A DNA stretch of 53,380 nucleotides, taken from NCBI GenBank assembly GCA_964469455.1, contig CAYXZX010000006.1, positions 1-53,380 on the forward strand, given 5' to 3'. This DNA is from Fen-999 sp964469455. Its GTDB lineage: Bacteria > Pseudomonadota > Gammaproteobacteria > Burkholderiales > Rhodocyclaceae. The position numbers and the translations under genes are program-made. Below are positions 26,027 to 33,748 of the stretch, piece after piece. Each line of letters opens with the position of its first letter. The first letter of the stretch is position 1. The notes under the pieces were generated by a model. It was not told the DNA's origin and made no database searches. It worked only from the letters and a program-made list of their open reading frames with translations.

Positions 26027-29000
26027 ATGGACAACCAACTATTATCGGCGGTGTTGGCAGGAGATCGCGGCGCGATCTCCCGCGCGCTCCGGTTGCTCGA
26101 AAGCGGGGTGGCGGCCGGCCAAGACGCCGTGCGGGAACTGGCCCGCCATCGAGGCCGTGCACACGTCATCGGCATCACCGGGGCGCCAGGCGTCGGCAAA
26201 TCGACGCTGATCAACACACTGCTGGGCGAGCTAAGGCGCCGAGGTCGAAGCGTCGCGGTGGTAGCGATCGACCCGTCCAGTCCGGTGAGCGGTGGCGCAC
26301 TGCTGGGCGACCGCCTGCGCATGGCTGATCACGCCGACGATCCGAAGGTCTTCATACGATCGCTGTCTTCCCGGGGCCACCTTGGCGGCCTGTCGGCGAC
26401 GACCGGCGGTGCAATCGACATATTCGATGCTGGCGGCTTCGATACCGTGATCGTCGAGACGGTCGGTACCGGGCAGTCGGAGGTCGAGATTGCCCGGTTT
26501 GCCGACACTCGCATCGTTCTATGTGCACCTGGGCAGGGCGATCAAGTCCAGGCGTTCAAGGCAGGGATCCTCGAAATCGCTGACATTCTTGTGGTGAACA
26601 AGGCGGAACAACCACAAGCCGGCCAAACCATTGCGGACTTGACTGCCATGATTTCCCTGCGGCCGCCTCGCGGTTGGACCGTTCCCGTGGTGGCGACGGT
26701 GGCTCGAACGGGCGACGGGGTTCCGGCTCTGCTCGATGCCATCGAGGCGCATGCCTTGCACGCGGGTCGCGGTCGCAGACTCGCTTGGGCGGCGTCAAGC
26801 CACGACGTGTCTGAGATGCCGGGCGTAATGGTCGCTGACGCAAAGTCAGGCGCCGCGACGCGCCATCACGATCATTCATTGGGAAAAAGCATGCGCATCG
26901 TTTGTGTTGGCGGTGGTCCGGCGGGCCTGTACTTCGCTTTGCTGATGAAAAAGCTGAATCCGGATCATCGGATTACCGTGGTCGAGCGCAACCTTCCGTA
27001 CGACACGTTCGGCTGGGGCGTCGTCTTTTCGGACGCTACACTCGAAAACATGCGCGCTTGGGACGGTGAAACCGCCAATGCCATTCAAGTCGCCTTCAAT
27101 CATTGGGATGACGTCGAACTTCATTTCAAAGGGCGAACGATCCGCAGTTCCGGCCACGGCTTTGTGGGCATCGGGCGAAAGCAGTTGCTGAACATTCTGC
27201 AGGAACGCTGCGAGTCACTCGGTGTCGAGTTGCAGTTCGACCGTGAGGTGGACTCCGATGCGGAGTTCCCCGATGCTGACCTGATTGTCGCTTCCGATGG
27301 CATCTTTTCCAAGATCCGCAGCAGCCACGAGGCGGTCTTCAAGCCGGATATCGTCAAGCGCCCCAATCGTTACATCTGGCTCGGTACCAAGAAACTGGTC
27401 GATGCCTTCACTTTCTATTACGAAAAGACCGAGCACGGCTGGTTCCAGGCACACGTCTACAAATTCGACGCCAATACGTCCACGTTCATCGTCGAGTGTC
27501 CCGAGCATGTATGGCTTGCCCATGGCCTCGACCAGGCTGATCAAGCCGAGTCCGTGGCTTTTTGCGAGAAGCTCTTTGCCAAGTATCTGGACGGGCACCG
27601 GCTTGAAACCAATGCCCGGCACTTGCGGGGATCGGCGTGGCTGAATTTCCAGCGGGTGAAATGCGACCAGTGGTGGCTAAACAATGGCAACAGCCACGTT
27701 GTGCTGATGGGTGACGCGGTGCATACCGCCCACTTTGCGATCGGTTCCGGCACGAAGCTCGCGTTCGAGGACGCCATAGAGCTGACTCGTCTGATGCGCG
27801 ACATGGCGGGTGCTGAGTTGGCGGACGTGCTACGGCGCTACCAGGAACTGCGCAACGTTGATGTCTTGCGCCTGCAGAACGCAGCCTGGAACGCAATGGA
27901 GTGGTTCGAGGTATGCGGCGCGCGCTATTGCGACGCGCTCGAACCCGAGCAGTTCATGTACTCGCTGCTGACGCGATCGCAACGCATCTCGCACGAGAAC
28001 CTGCGGCTACGTGATCGAACGTGGCTGGAAGGCTACGAACGCTGGTTCGAGCAACGTTCTGGCGTGCACCCGGTAACCGCGAACAAGCCGACGCCGCCCA
28101 TGTTCACACCATTCAAGCTGCGCAGCCTTGAACTCGCCAATCGCGTGATCGTGTCGCCGATGGCCGTGTATTCGGCATGCGACGGGACGGCGAACGACTT
28201 TCACCTCGTACACCTCGGCGCACGCGCACTTGGCGGTGCCGGATTGGTCTTTACCGAGATGACCTGCGTTTCCGATGATGCGCGAATCACGCCGGGCTGC
28301 GCCGGCATGTACCGTCCGGAACATGTGTCGGCGTGGCGGCGGGTGGTGGACTTCGTGCACCAGCAGACCAACGCCAAGATCGGTATTCAGCTCGGTCACG
28401 CCGGCCGCAAAGGCGCAACGCGCGTTGCATGGGAGGGCGCCGACGAGCCCCTGGGAGAAGGGGCTTGGTCCTTGGTTTCGGCGTCGCCGTTACCGTATCT
28501 GCCGTACAGCCAGGTGCCCCAGGCACTGGATCGTGCCGGCATGTCGAAGATTCGCGACGATTTCGTTCGAGCGGCCGAAATGGCCGCGTCGGCGGGATTC
28601 GATATTCTGGAGTTTCATTGCGCGCACGGTTACTTGATGTCAAGCTTCCTGTCGCCGCTGACCAATCGTCGTGGTGACGAGTACGGCGGCAGCATCGAAA
28701 ATCGTGCGCGATATCCCATCGAGGTGTTCCGCGCCACCCGCGCGGTATGGCCGGCGGACAAGCCGATGTCGGTTCGACTTTCGTGTCACGACTGGGCGCC
28801 GGGCGGCAACGACGCCGACGACGCCGTGGCAATTGCCCGGCTGTTCGTGGCGGCCGGTGTCGATATCGTCGATTGTTCGTCGGGGCAGGTCTGGAAAGAC
28901 GATGCACCCGTTTATGGCCGGATGTATCAAACACCCTTCGCCGACAGGATCCGCAATGAAGTGGGTGTGCCAACGATGGCGGTAGGCGCCATTTTCGAGG

Positions 29001-29224
29001 CCGATCACGTCAATAGCATTATCGCGGCCGGCCGGGCCGATCTTTGCGCCGTGGCCCGGCCCCATCTTGCCGATCCCGCATGGACGCTCCACGAGGCGGC
29101 GAGGATCGGCTATGGCGGACAGGTCTGGCCGCAGCAGTATTTGTCCGGCCGCGCTCAATACGAAACGAACTTGCAGCGGTCGCTGGCATCGTCCGCCGCC
29201 GGCCGGAAACAGGTGCCAGCGTGA
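26027..29224 (+). CDS. MeaB-type GTPase fused to a 2-aminobenzoyl-CoA/salicylyl-CoA-type monooxygenase-reductase
   Basis: One uninterrupted 1065-residue frame. Residues 1 to about 260 are a MeaB/ArgK G3E GTPase: Walker A GAPGVGKST (52-60), IDPSSPVSGGALLGDR, ETVGTGQSE (144-152), and NKAE at 191-194, where Asp is usual in the last position. The usual C-terminal dimer arm looks missing. After a linker, residue 289 begins a flavin monooxygenase (VCVGGGPAGLYFA, FGWGVVFSD, GDAVHTAHFAIGSGTK). From about 692 an OYE reductase follows (MFTPFKLRSLELANRV, HCAHGYLMSSFLSP, EYGGSIENR). The latter two match the bifunctional 2-aminobenzoyl-CoA monooxygenase/reductase layout, which hydroxylates and then reduces the CoA-bound ring. 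ATG 26891, preceded by GGGA, could also start a separate monooxygenase. Confidence 0.93.
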   Translation: MDNQLLSAVLAGDRGAISRALRLLESGVAAGQDAVRELARHRGRAHVIGITGAPGVGKSTLINTLLGELRRRGRSVAVVAIDPSSPVSGGALLGDRLRMADHADDPKVFIRSLSSRGHLGGLSATTGGAIDIFDAGGFDTVIVETVGTGQSEVEIARFADTRIVLCAPGQGDQVQAFKAGILEIADILVVNKAEQPQAGQTIADLTAMISLRPPRGWTVPVVATVARTGDGVPALLDAIEAHALHAGRGRRLAWAASSHDVSEMPGVMVADAKSGAATRHHDHSLGKSMRIVCVGGGPAGLYFALLMKKLNPDHRITVVERNLPYDTFGWGVVFSDATLENMRAWDGETANAIQVAFNHWDDVELHFKGRTIRSSGHGFVGIGRKQLLNILQERCESLGVELQFDREVDSDAEFPDADLIVASDGIFSKIRSSHEAVFKPDIVKRPNRYIWLGTKKLVDAFTFYYEKTEHGWFQAHVYKFDANTSTFIVECPEHVWLAHGLDQADQAESVAFCEKLFAKYLDGHRLETNARHLRGSAWLNFQRVKCDQWWLNNGNSHVVLMGDAVHTAHFAIGSGTKLAFEDAIELTRLMRDMAGAELADVLRRYQELRNVDVLRLQNAAWNAMEWFEVCGARYCDALEPEQFMYSLLTRSQRISHENLRLRDRTWLEGYERWFEQRSGVHPVTANKPTPPMFTPFKLRSLELANRVIVSPMAVYSACDGTANDFHLVHLGARALGGAGLVFTEMTCVSDDARITPGCAGMYRPEHVSAWRRVVDFVHQQTNAKIGIQLGHAGRKGATRVAWEGADEPLGEGAWSLVSASPLPYLPYSQVPQALDRAGMSKIRDDFVRAAEMAASAGFDILEFHCAHGYLMSSFLSPLTNRRGDEYGGSIENRARYPIEVFRATRAVWPADKPMSVRLSCHDWAPGGNDADDAVAIARLFVAAGVDIVDCSSGQVWKDDAPVYGRMYQTPFADRIRNEVGVPTMAVGAIFEADHVNSIIAAGRADLCAVARPHLADPAWTLHEAARIGYGGQVWPQQYLSGRAQYETNLQRSLASSAAGRKQVPA

Positions 29225-30021
29225 CGATGACCAGCGCCTCGTCGGATCCAACTTCACTGTCAGGCCGCCATGCTGTGGTTACGGGCGGCGGCAGCGGTAT
29301 AGGGGCCGCCATTGCCAGGGACCTGGCGCGCCTGGGTGCGACGTTAACCCTGATGGGCCGTGGCCGGCCAGCCCTGGAAGCGGTGGCGGCTGACCTCGAA
29401 GGGTCGGGACATGGAGTCGCAGCGGTGGACGTCACCAATCATGACGGCGTCGCCTCGGCCCTGGCAGGTGCGGCCAGCGAGCGTGGCCCGATCGCAATCC
29501 TGGTCAACAATGCCGGTGTCGCCAAGAGTGCCCCTTTGATTCGGACTTCCATGAAGCTGTGGCGCGAAATCCTGGCGGTCAATCTTGATGGTACCTACAA
29601 CTGCATCCACGCCGTGTTGCCAGCAATGCTGGCGGCAGGCTGGGGTCGGATCGTCAACGTGGCCAGTACGGCAGGTTTGTCCGGCGGCAGCTATATCACG
29701 GCCTACTGCGCGGCCAAGCACGGCGTGGTCGGGCTAACCCGCGCACTCGCAATCGAAGTGGCGGCGCGCGGTGTCACGGTCAACGCCGTGTGCCCGGGCT
29801 TTACGGAAACGGCGATTCTGGCCGACGCCGTCGCGAACATCGTCGCCAAGACGGGCCGTAGCGAGGCGGAGGCAAGACACATCCTTGCATCATCCAATCC
29901 ACAAGGCCGGCTCGTACAGCCTGAGGAGGTGGCGCGCACCGTCTCCTGGCTGTGCATGCCAGGTAGCGCCGCCATCAACGGTCAGGCGATTCGGATCGAT
30001 GGCGGCGGTTCGAGCGCCTAG
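29221..30021 (+). CDS. Short-chain dehydrogenase/reductase
   Basis: A 266-residue classical SDR with the cofactor motif GGGSGIG, the NNAG motif, the catalytic Ser in NVASTAG, and YCAAK as the Tyr-x3-Lys. The start is taken as GTG 29221, which overlaps the stop of the fusion gene as GTGA; ATG 29227 two codons later is an equally good alternative. A longer upstream extension would lie wholly inside the previous gene. In 2-aminobenzoyl-CoA-type clusters an alcohol dehydrogenase oxidises the ring or chain hydroxyl after hydration, and this position fits that step (inference). Confidence 0.9.
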   Translation: MTMTSASSDPTSLSGRHAVVTGGGSGIGAAIARDLARLGATLTLMGRGRPALEAVAADLEGSGHGVAAVDVTNHDGVASALAGAASERGPIAILVNNAGVAKSAPLIRTSMKLWREILAVNLDGTYNCIHAVLPAMLAAGWGRIVNVASTAGLSGGSYITAYCAAKHGVVGLTRALAIEVAARGVTVNAVCPGFTETAILADAVANIVAKTGRSEAEARHILASSNPQGRLVQPEEVARTVSWLCMPGSAAINGQAIRIDGGGSSA

Positions 30022-30045
30022 GAAACGGTTACTGGAGAAGACAAC

Positions 30046-30891
30046 ATGGCGGAACTGTCGATGCACGATCACAAGCAGTCGTACCGGCGATACCAGGCGT
30101 CTCACTTTCGCTGGAACTGTAGCGACGACGGACGCGTGGGGGTGGTCACCCTGAATCGTCCGGACAAGAAGAACCCGCTGACTTTCGATTCCTACGCCGA
30201 ACTACGTGACTTGTTCAGAGCGCTCTGTCATGCGAACGACGTTCGTAGCGTCGTGATCACCGGCGAAGGTGGCAACTATTGTTCCGGCGGCGACGTATTC
30301 GAAATTATCGAACCGCTGACGCGCATGAGCATGCCGGAACTGCTTGACTTCACTCGCATGACGGGTGATCTGGTCAAGGCGATTCGGCGTGCGCCACAAC
30401 CCGTTATCAGCGCCATTCCAGGCGTCTGCGCCGGCGCCGGCGCCATGTTGGCGCTTGCGTCCGATTTTCGGCTCGGTACGCCGGACACCAAGACAGCCTT
30501 CCTGTTTAGTCGCGTTGGCCTTTCCGGTGCCGACATGGGCGCATGCGGGCTGCTGCCCAGACTGATCGGGCAGGGCCGCGCCACCGAGCTTCTGATGACC
30601 GGGCGAGCGATGACGGCTGAGGAAGGTCTGGCCTGGGGTTTCTTCAACGCCCTGCATCCCGCGAGCGAACTGCTTCAGCGGGCCGACGGCCTCGCTCGTA
30701 GCCTCGCTGACGGTCCGTGGTTCGCTCATACCGTCACCAAAACGATGTTGAACCAGGAGTGGGCGATGGGCATCGAAGAGATGATCGAGTCGGAGGCCCA
30801 GGCGCAGGCCGTGTGCATGATGACGCGAGACTTTCGGCGTGCATTTGACGCCTTCGCCGCGAAGCAGAAGCCGCGCTTCGAGGGCAATTAG
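30046..30891 (+). CDS. Enoyl-CoA hydratase/isomerase family protein
   Basis: A 281-residue crotonase-fold protein with the CoA-binding and oxyanion-hole loop NYCSGGDVFEI and PGVCAGAGAMLALASDFRLG. The segment where classical hydratases carry their second Glu reads SRVGLSGADMGACGLLPRLIG, without that Glu but with Asp. This pattern occurs in isomerases, hydrolases and ring-opening members, so the reaction may not be simple hydration. A ribosome site (GGAGAAG) precedes ATG 30046. It lies between the SDR and an acyl-CoA dehydrogenase, in an order resembling aminobenzoyl-CoA and benzoyl-CoA epoxidation-type clusters. C-C ring cleavage by hydrolysis is one option (inference). Confidence 0.9.
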   Translation: MAELSMHDHKQSYRRYQASHFRWNCSDDGRVGVVTLNRPDKKNPLTFDSYAELRDLFRALCHANDVRSVVITGEGGNYCSGGDVFEIIEPLTRMSMPELLDFTRMTGDLVKAIRRAPQPVISAIPGVCAGAGAMLALASDFRLGTPDTKTAFLFSRVGLSGADMGACGLLPRLIGQGRATELLMTGRAMTAEEGLAWGFFNALHPASELLQRADGLARSLADGPWFAHTVTKTMLNQEWAMGIEEMIESEAQAQAVCMMTRDFRRAFDAFAAKQKPRFEGN

Positions 30892-30897
30892 CGAGCG

Positions 30898-32070
30898 ATG
30901 GATACCAGCAGCCTGGACCTGCCGTTCTTCGACGACGCGCATCGCGCTCTGTCTGAACAGCTTCGCCGCTGGATCGATTCCGACATGCCGACCATCGATC
31001 ATCATGATACCGATGCGGCATGTCGGCAGCTTGTCTTCGCCATGGGTGCGGCGGGCATCCTTCGCTACTGTGTCCCGGCCCGGTTCGGCGGTGCGATCGC
31101 CGAGCTCGACTCACGCGCCTTGTGCGTTGCGCGGGAGACCTTGGCTTATCAGGATGGCCTGGCGGATTTCGCTTTTGCCATGCAGGGCCTTGGCAGTGGC
31201 GCCATCACCCTTGCCGGCACTGCCGAGATGCAAGCGATGGTCTTGCCCAAAGTGGCGTCGGGACAATGGCTCGCCGCTTTTGCCCTGACGGAACCGATGG
31301 CCGGGTCGGATGTGGCGGCGATGGCGTGCACCGCCAGGCGCGAGGCCGATCGCTACATCCTCAACGGCGAAAAGACCTGGATTTCCAATGGCGGCATCGC
31401 CGATGTTTACTGCGTGTTCGCGCGGACTGATGAGGCGCCCGGTACCCGTGGCGTCTCGGCGTTTGTCGTGTTTCCCGACACGCCCGGTTTCGAGGTTGCC
31501 GAGCGGCTGGCGGTGATGGCGCCGCATCCACTCGCTCGGCTGAAGTTCACGAACCTGGCGGTTCCCGCCAACCACTTGCTCGGGAAAGCTGGCGAAGGCT
31601 TCAAGATCGCGATGCGTACGCTCGACATCTTTCGTGCCTCCGTGGCCGCCGCGGCGGTGGGCATGGCGCGCCGCGCGCTGGATGAAGCCTTGTCCCACAG
31701 CCATAGCCGGCCGATGTTCGGCCAACGGCTTGCCGACCTCCAGCTGACGCAGGTTAGACTTGGCGAGATGGCGGCGGACATCGAAGCGGGCGCGTTGCTC
31801 ACGGCACGTGCGGCTTGGCGACGTGATGTCCAGAAGCTTCCCGCGACTCGGGAAGTGGCGATGGCAAAGATGATGGCGACGGAGAATGCGCAGCGCGTGA
31901 TCGATGCCGCCTTGCAATTGCACGGCGGCAGAGGTGTTCAGGTTGGAACTCGTGTCGAGTCGCTATATCGGGAAATCCGAGCGCTGCGCATCTATGAAGG
32001 AGCGACGGAAGTGCAAAAACTGATCATTGGGCGCGACCTGCTCAAGCAAGCGGATGCATCGTCGGCGTAA
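30898..32070 (+). CDS. Acyl-CoA dehydrogenase
   Basis: A 390-residue acyl-CoA dehydrogenase with ALTEPMAGSDVAAM, KTWISNGGIADVY, the arginine-rich FAD region, QLHGGRGVQVGTRVE, and a complete catalytic motif IYEGATEVQKLIIGRDL with the Glu present. It should introduce a 2,3-double bond into an acyl- or cyclic acyl-CoA and pass electrons to ETF. It is 6 bases after the crotonase stop and just upstream of the RidA gene, so it is co-transcribed. Compare the left-cluster homologue at 5243-6439, which lacks this Glu. Confidence 0.93.
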   Translation: MDTSSLDLPFFDDAHRALSEQLRRWIDSDMPTIDHHDTDAACRQLVFAMGAAGILRYCVPARFGGAIAELDSRALCVARETLAYQDGLADFAFAMQGLGSGAITLAGTAEMQAMVLPKVASGQWLAAFALTEPMAGSDVAAMACTARREADRYILNGEKTWISNGGIADVYCVFARTDEAPGTRGVSAFVVFPDTPGFEVAERLAVMAPHPLARLKFTNLAVPANHLLGKAGEGFKIAMRTLDIFRASVAAAAVGMARRALDEALSHSHSRPMFGQRLADLQLTQVRLGEMAADIEAGALLTARAAWRRDVQKLPATREVAMAKMMATENAQRVIDAALQLHGGRGVQVGTRVESLYREIRALRIYEGATEVQKLIIGRDLLKQADASSA

Positions 32071-32102
32071 CACCACCACTGACTTTCATGGAAGAGGTCT
32101 CT

Positions 32103-32507
32103 ATGCATAAGATCATTCAACCTGCGGGTTGGGCGCGACCCAAGGGTTATGCCAACGGCGTCCTGGCCAGCGGCCGCCTGTTGTTCGTCGGCGGACAAGT
32201 CGGCTGGAACAGCCAGGAGAAGTTCGAAAGCGACGACCTGGTCGACCAGTGTCGCCAGGCGCTGTCCAACGTCGTGGAAGTCATCCGCACCGCCGGTGGC
32301 GATCCCAGCCACGTCGTGCGCATGACTTGGTATCTCAAGGACAAGCGCGAGTACAACGCGCGACTCAAGGAAATCGGCCAGGTGTATCGCGACCTCATGG
32401 GGCGGAACTTTCCGGCCATGACCGCTGTTCAGGTGGCCGACTTCGTCGAGGATGGCGCCAAGGTCGAAATCGAAGTCACGGCGGTGATTCCCGAGACAAG
32501 CCAATGA
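32103..32507 (+). CDS. RidA/YjgF/YER057c family protein
   Basis: A 134-residue Rid-fold protein starting MHKIIQPAGWARPKGYANGV, with the trimer-forming core GRLLFVGGQVGWN and SNVVEVIRTAGGDPSHVVRMTWYL. In E. coli RidA, Arg105 binds the substrate carboxylate in the context FPARS. Here the same place reads FPAM106T, so the Arg is absent. A CoA-thioester enamine has no free carboxylate at that point, which fits a RidA relative that hydrolyses an enamine or imine on a CoA ester, as proposed for the 2-aminobenzoyl-CoA route (inference). Start 32103 has GAAGAGG upstream. The gene overlaps the next regulator by 4 bases. Confidence 0.88.
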   Translation: MHKIIQPAGWARPKGYANGVLASGRLLFVGGQVGWNSQEKFESDDLVDQCRQALSNVVEVIRTAGGDPSHVVRMTWYLKDKREYNARLKEIGQVYRDLMGRNFPAMTAVQVADFVEDGAKVEIEVTAVIPETSQ

Positions 32508-33094
32508 CCAAGAATTTGGATCGGCAAGCTGCGGCGGGCGGCACCTCGGTTGACAGTGGCGTGGTGCCAACGACGGGCTGGCATTTGTCGACGACGCCGC
32601 TGGAGGCAGCAACCACCGAGCTGGAATGGGCGCTGTTGCGATGGCGCGAGGCCTTCACCCGCTACAACCTGCACGCGCTCAACATGATCGGGCTATCCGA
32701 CGTCAGCCCGGCCGAAATGGTGCTCCTCCACATCATTCGGCTGCATGACCGACCCAAGTCGGCCACCATGATCGCCAATCTGCTCAACCGCGACGACATC
32801 CAGAATGTTCAGTACAGCTTGCGCAAACTGGTCGGCATGGGTTTGGCTCAGAAGGTTCGCGACAAGGCCGGCAAGTACAACAATCTCGCCGCCACCGAGC
32901 GTGGCCGGCAGGCATGCGACGACATGGCCGCCATCCGTGCCAAACTGCTGATCGCCGACGTCGCACAACTCGACAACGGCGAGGAGTTGCTGGTGAAGGC
33001 CTCCAGAATCGTCAGCATGCTGACCGGTCTCTACGACTCGGCGGGACGGACATCGACGGGTTACGCCATTCTCGAATCTCCGGTGAAATCATGA
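32504..33094 (+). CDS. Winged-helix (MarR-like) regulator, first of a tandem pair
   Basis: A 196-residue protein from ATG 32504, overlapping the RidA stop as ATGA. The middle has a winged-helix domain: SPAEMVLLHIIRLHDRPKSATMIANLLNRDD, then the recognition helix IQNVQYSLRKLVGMGLAQKVRD. A C-terminal helical region follows that probably mediates dimerisation. It is clearly homologous to the next gene (VQYSLRKLVGMGL against IQYSLRKLLGYQL; ELEWALLRWREAFTRYNLH against EFEWSVIRFQQAFERYILQ). Placement inside the catabolic operon suggests feedback control of the same operon, with a CoA ester or aromatic acid as ligand (inference). Confidence 0.85.
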   Translation: MTKNLDRQAAAGGTSVDSGVVPTTGWHLSTTPLEAATTELEWALLRWREAFTRYNLHALNMIGLSDVSPAEMVLLHIIRLHDRPKSATMIANLLNRDDIQNVQYSLRKLVGMGLAQKVRDKAGKYNNLAATERGRQACDDMAAIRAKLLIADVAQLDNGEELLVKASRIVSMLTGLYDSAGRTSTGYAILESPVKS

Positions 33095-33690
33095 CGCGAG
33101 CGAAGAACGAACGAAGCGAAGCCGCCGACTTGTCTGAGCAAAGGGTGCTTGGCCATCGCGCCTGGCACCTGGGACTCACCGATCACGAGGTGTTGATCAC
33201 GGAATTCGAGTGGTCGGTGATCCGTTTTCAGCAGGCTTTCGAACGCTACATCCTGCAGATTGCCCACATTGCCGGCCTGGGCGAGTTGTCGTATGCGGAA
33301 CTCGTGCTGCTGCACGTGATTGGTTTTGCCGATGCACCAATTACCGTGGGATTGCTGGCACGTCAGCTGAATGCGGACAACGTCACCAACATTCAATACA
33401 GCTTGCGCAAGCTGCTCGGGTATCAATTGATCCGGAAGGTTCGCAGCGGCAAGAGCAACGTGCATTCCTACCAAATCACCGACCAAGGCCGGGTGCGGGT
33501 CGAGCACTACGCCAATTATCGGCGAAAAGGGCTGATCGGCCAGACCAACGCCATTCGGGCCATCGATCAGCGACTCGCCGAGAGCTCGCAACTGATCGGG
33601 ATGTTGACGGGGGTTTACGACGAGGCGATGCGCATCTCGGCAACGTTTGGTTCCCCGCCCGGTGTGGCGCAAGACACAAGGCATCCATGA
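33091..33690 (+). CDS. Winged-helix (MarR-like) regulator, second of a tandem pair
   Basis: A 199-residue protein from ATG 33091, which overlaps the first regulator as ATGA. Its domain order is the same: an N-terminal EFEWSVIRFQQAFERY helix, the winged helix with NVTNIQYSLRKLLGYQLIRKVRSGKSN, and a helical tail MLTGVYDEAMRI that parallels MLTGLYDSAGRT of its neighbour. The two likely arose by tandem duplication and could form a heterodimer, given their coupled translation. Unrelated extra sequence upstream in this frame belongs to the first regulator's gene and is excluded. Confidence 0.85.
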   Translation: MTRAKNERSEAADLSEQRVLGHRAWHLGLTDHEVLITEFEWSVIRFQQAFERYILQIAHIAGLGELSYAELVLLHVIGFADAPITVGLLARQLNADNVTNIQYSLRKLLGYQLIRKVRSGKSNVHSYQITDQGRVRVEHYANYRRKGLIGQTNAIRAIDQRLAESSQLIGMLTGVYDEAMRISATFGSPPGVAQDTRHP

Positions 33691-33748
33691 GTAGCTAGTG
33701 GCTATCTCCAACGATGGCCAATCAATCGAACATGAAGGGAGTGAAGCG

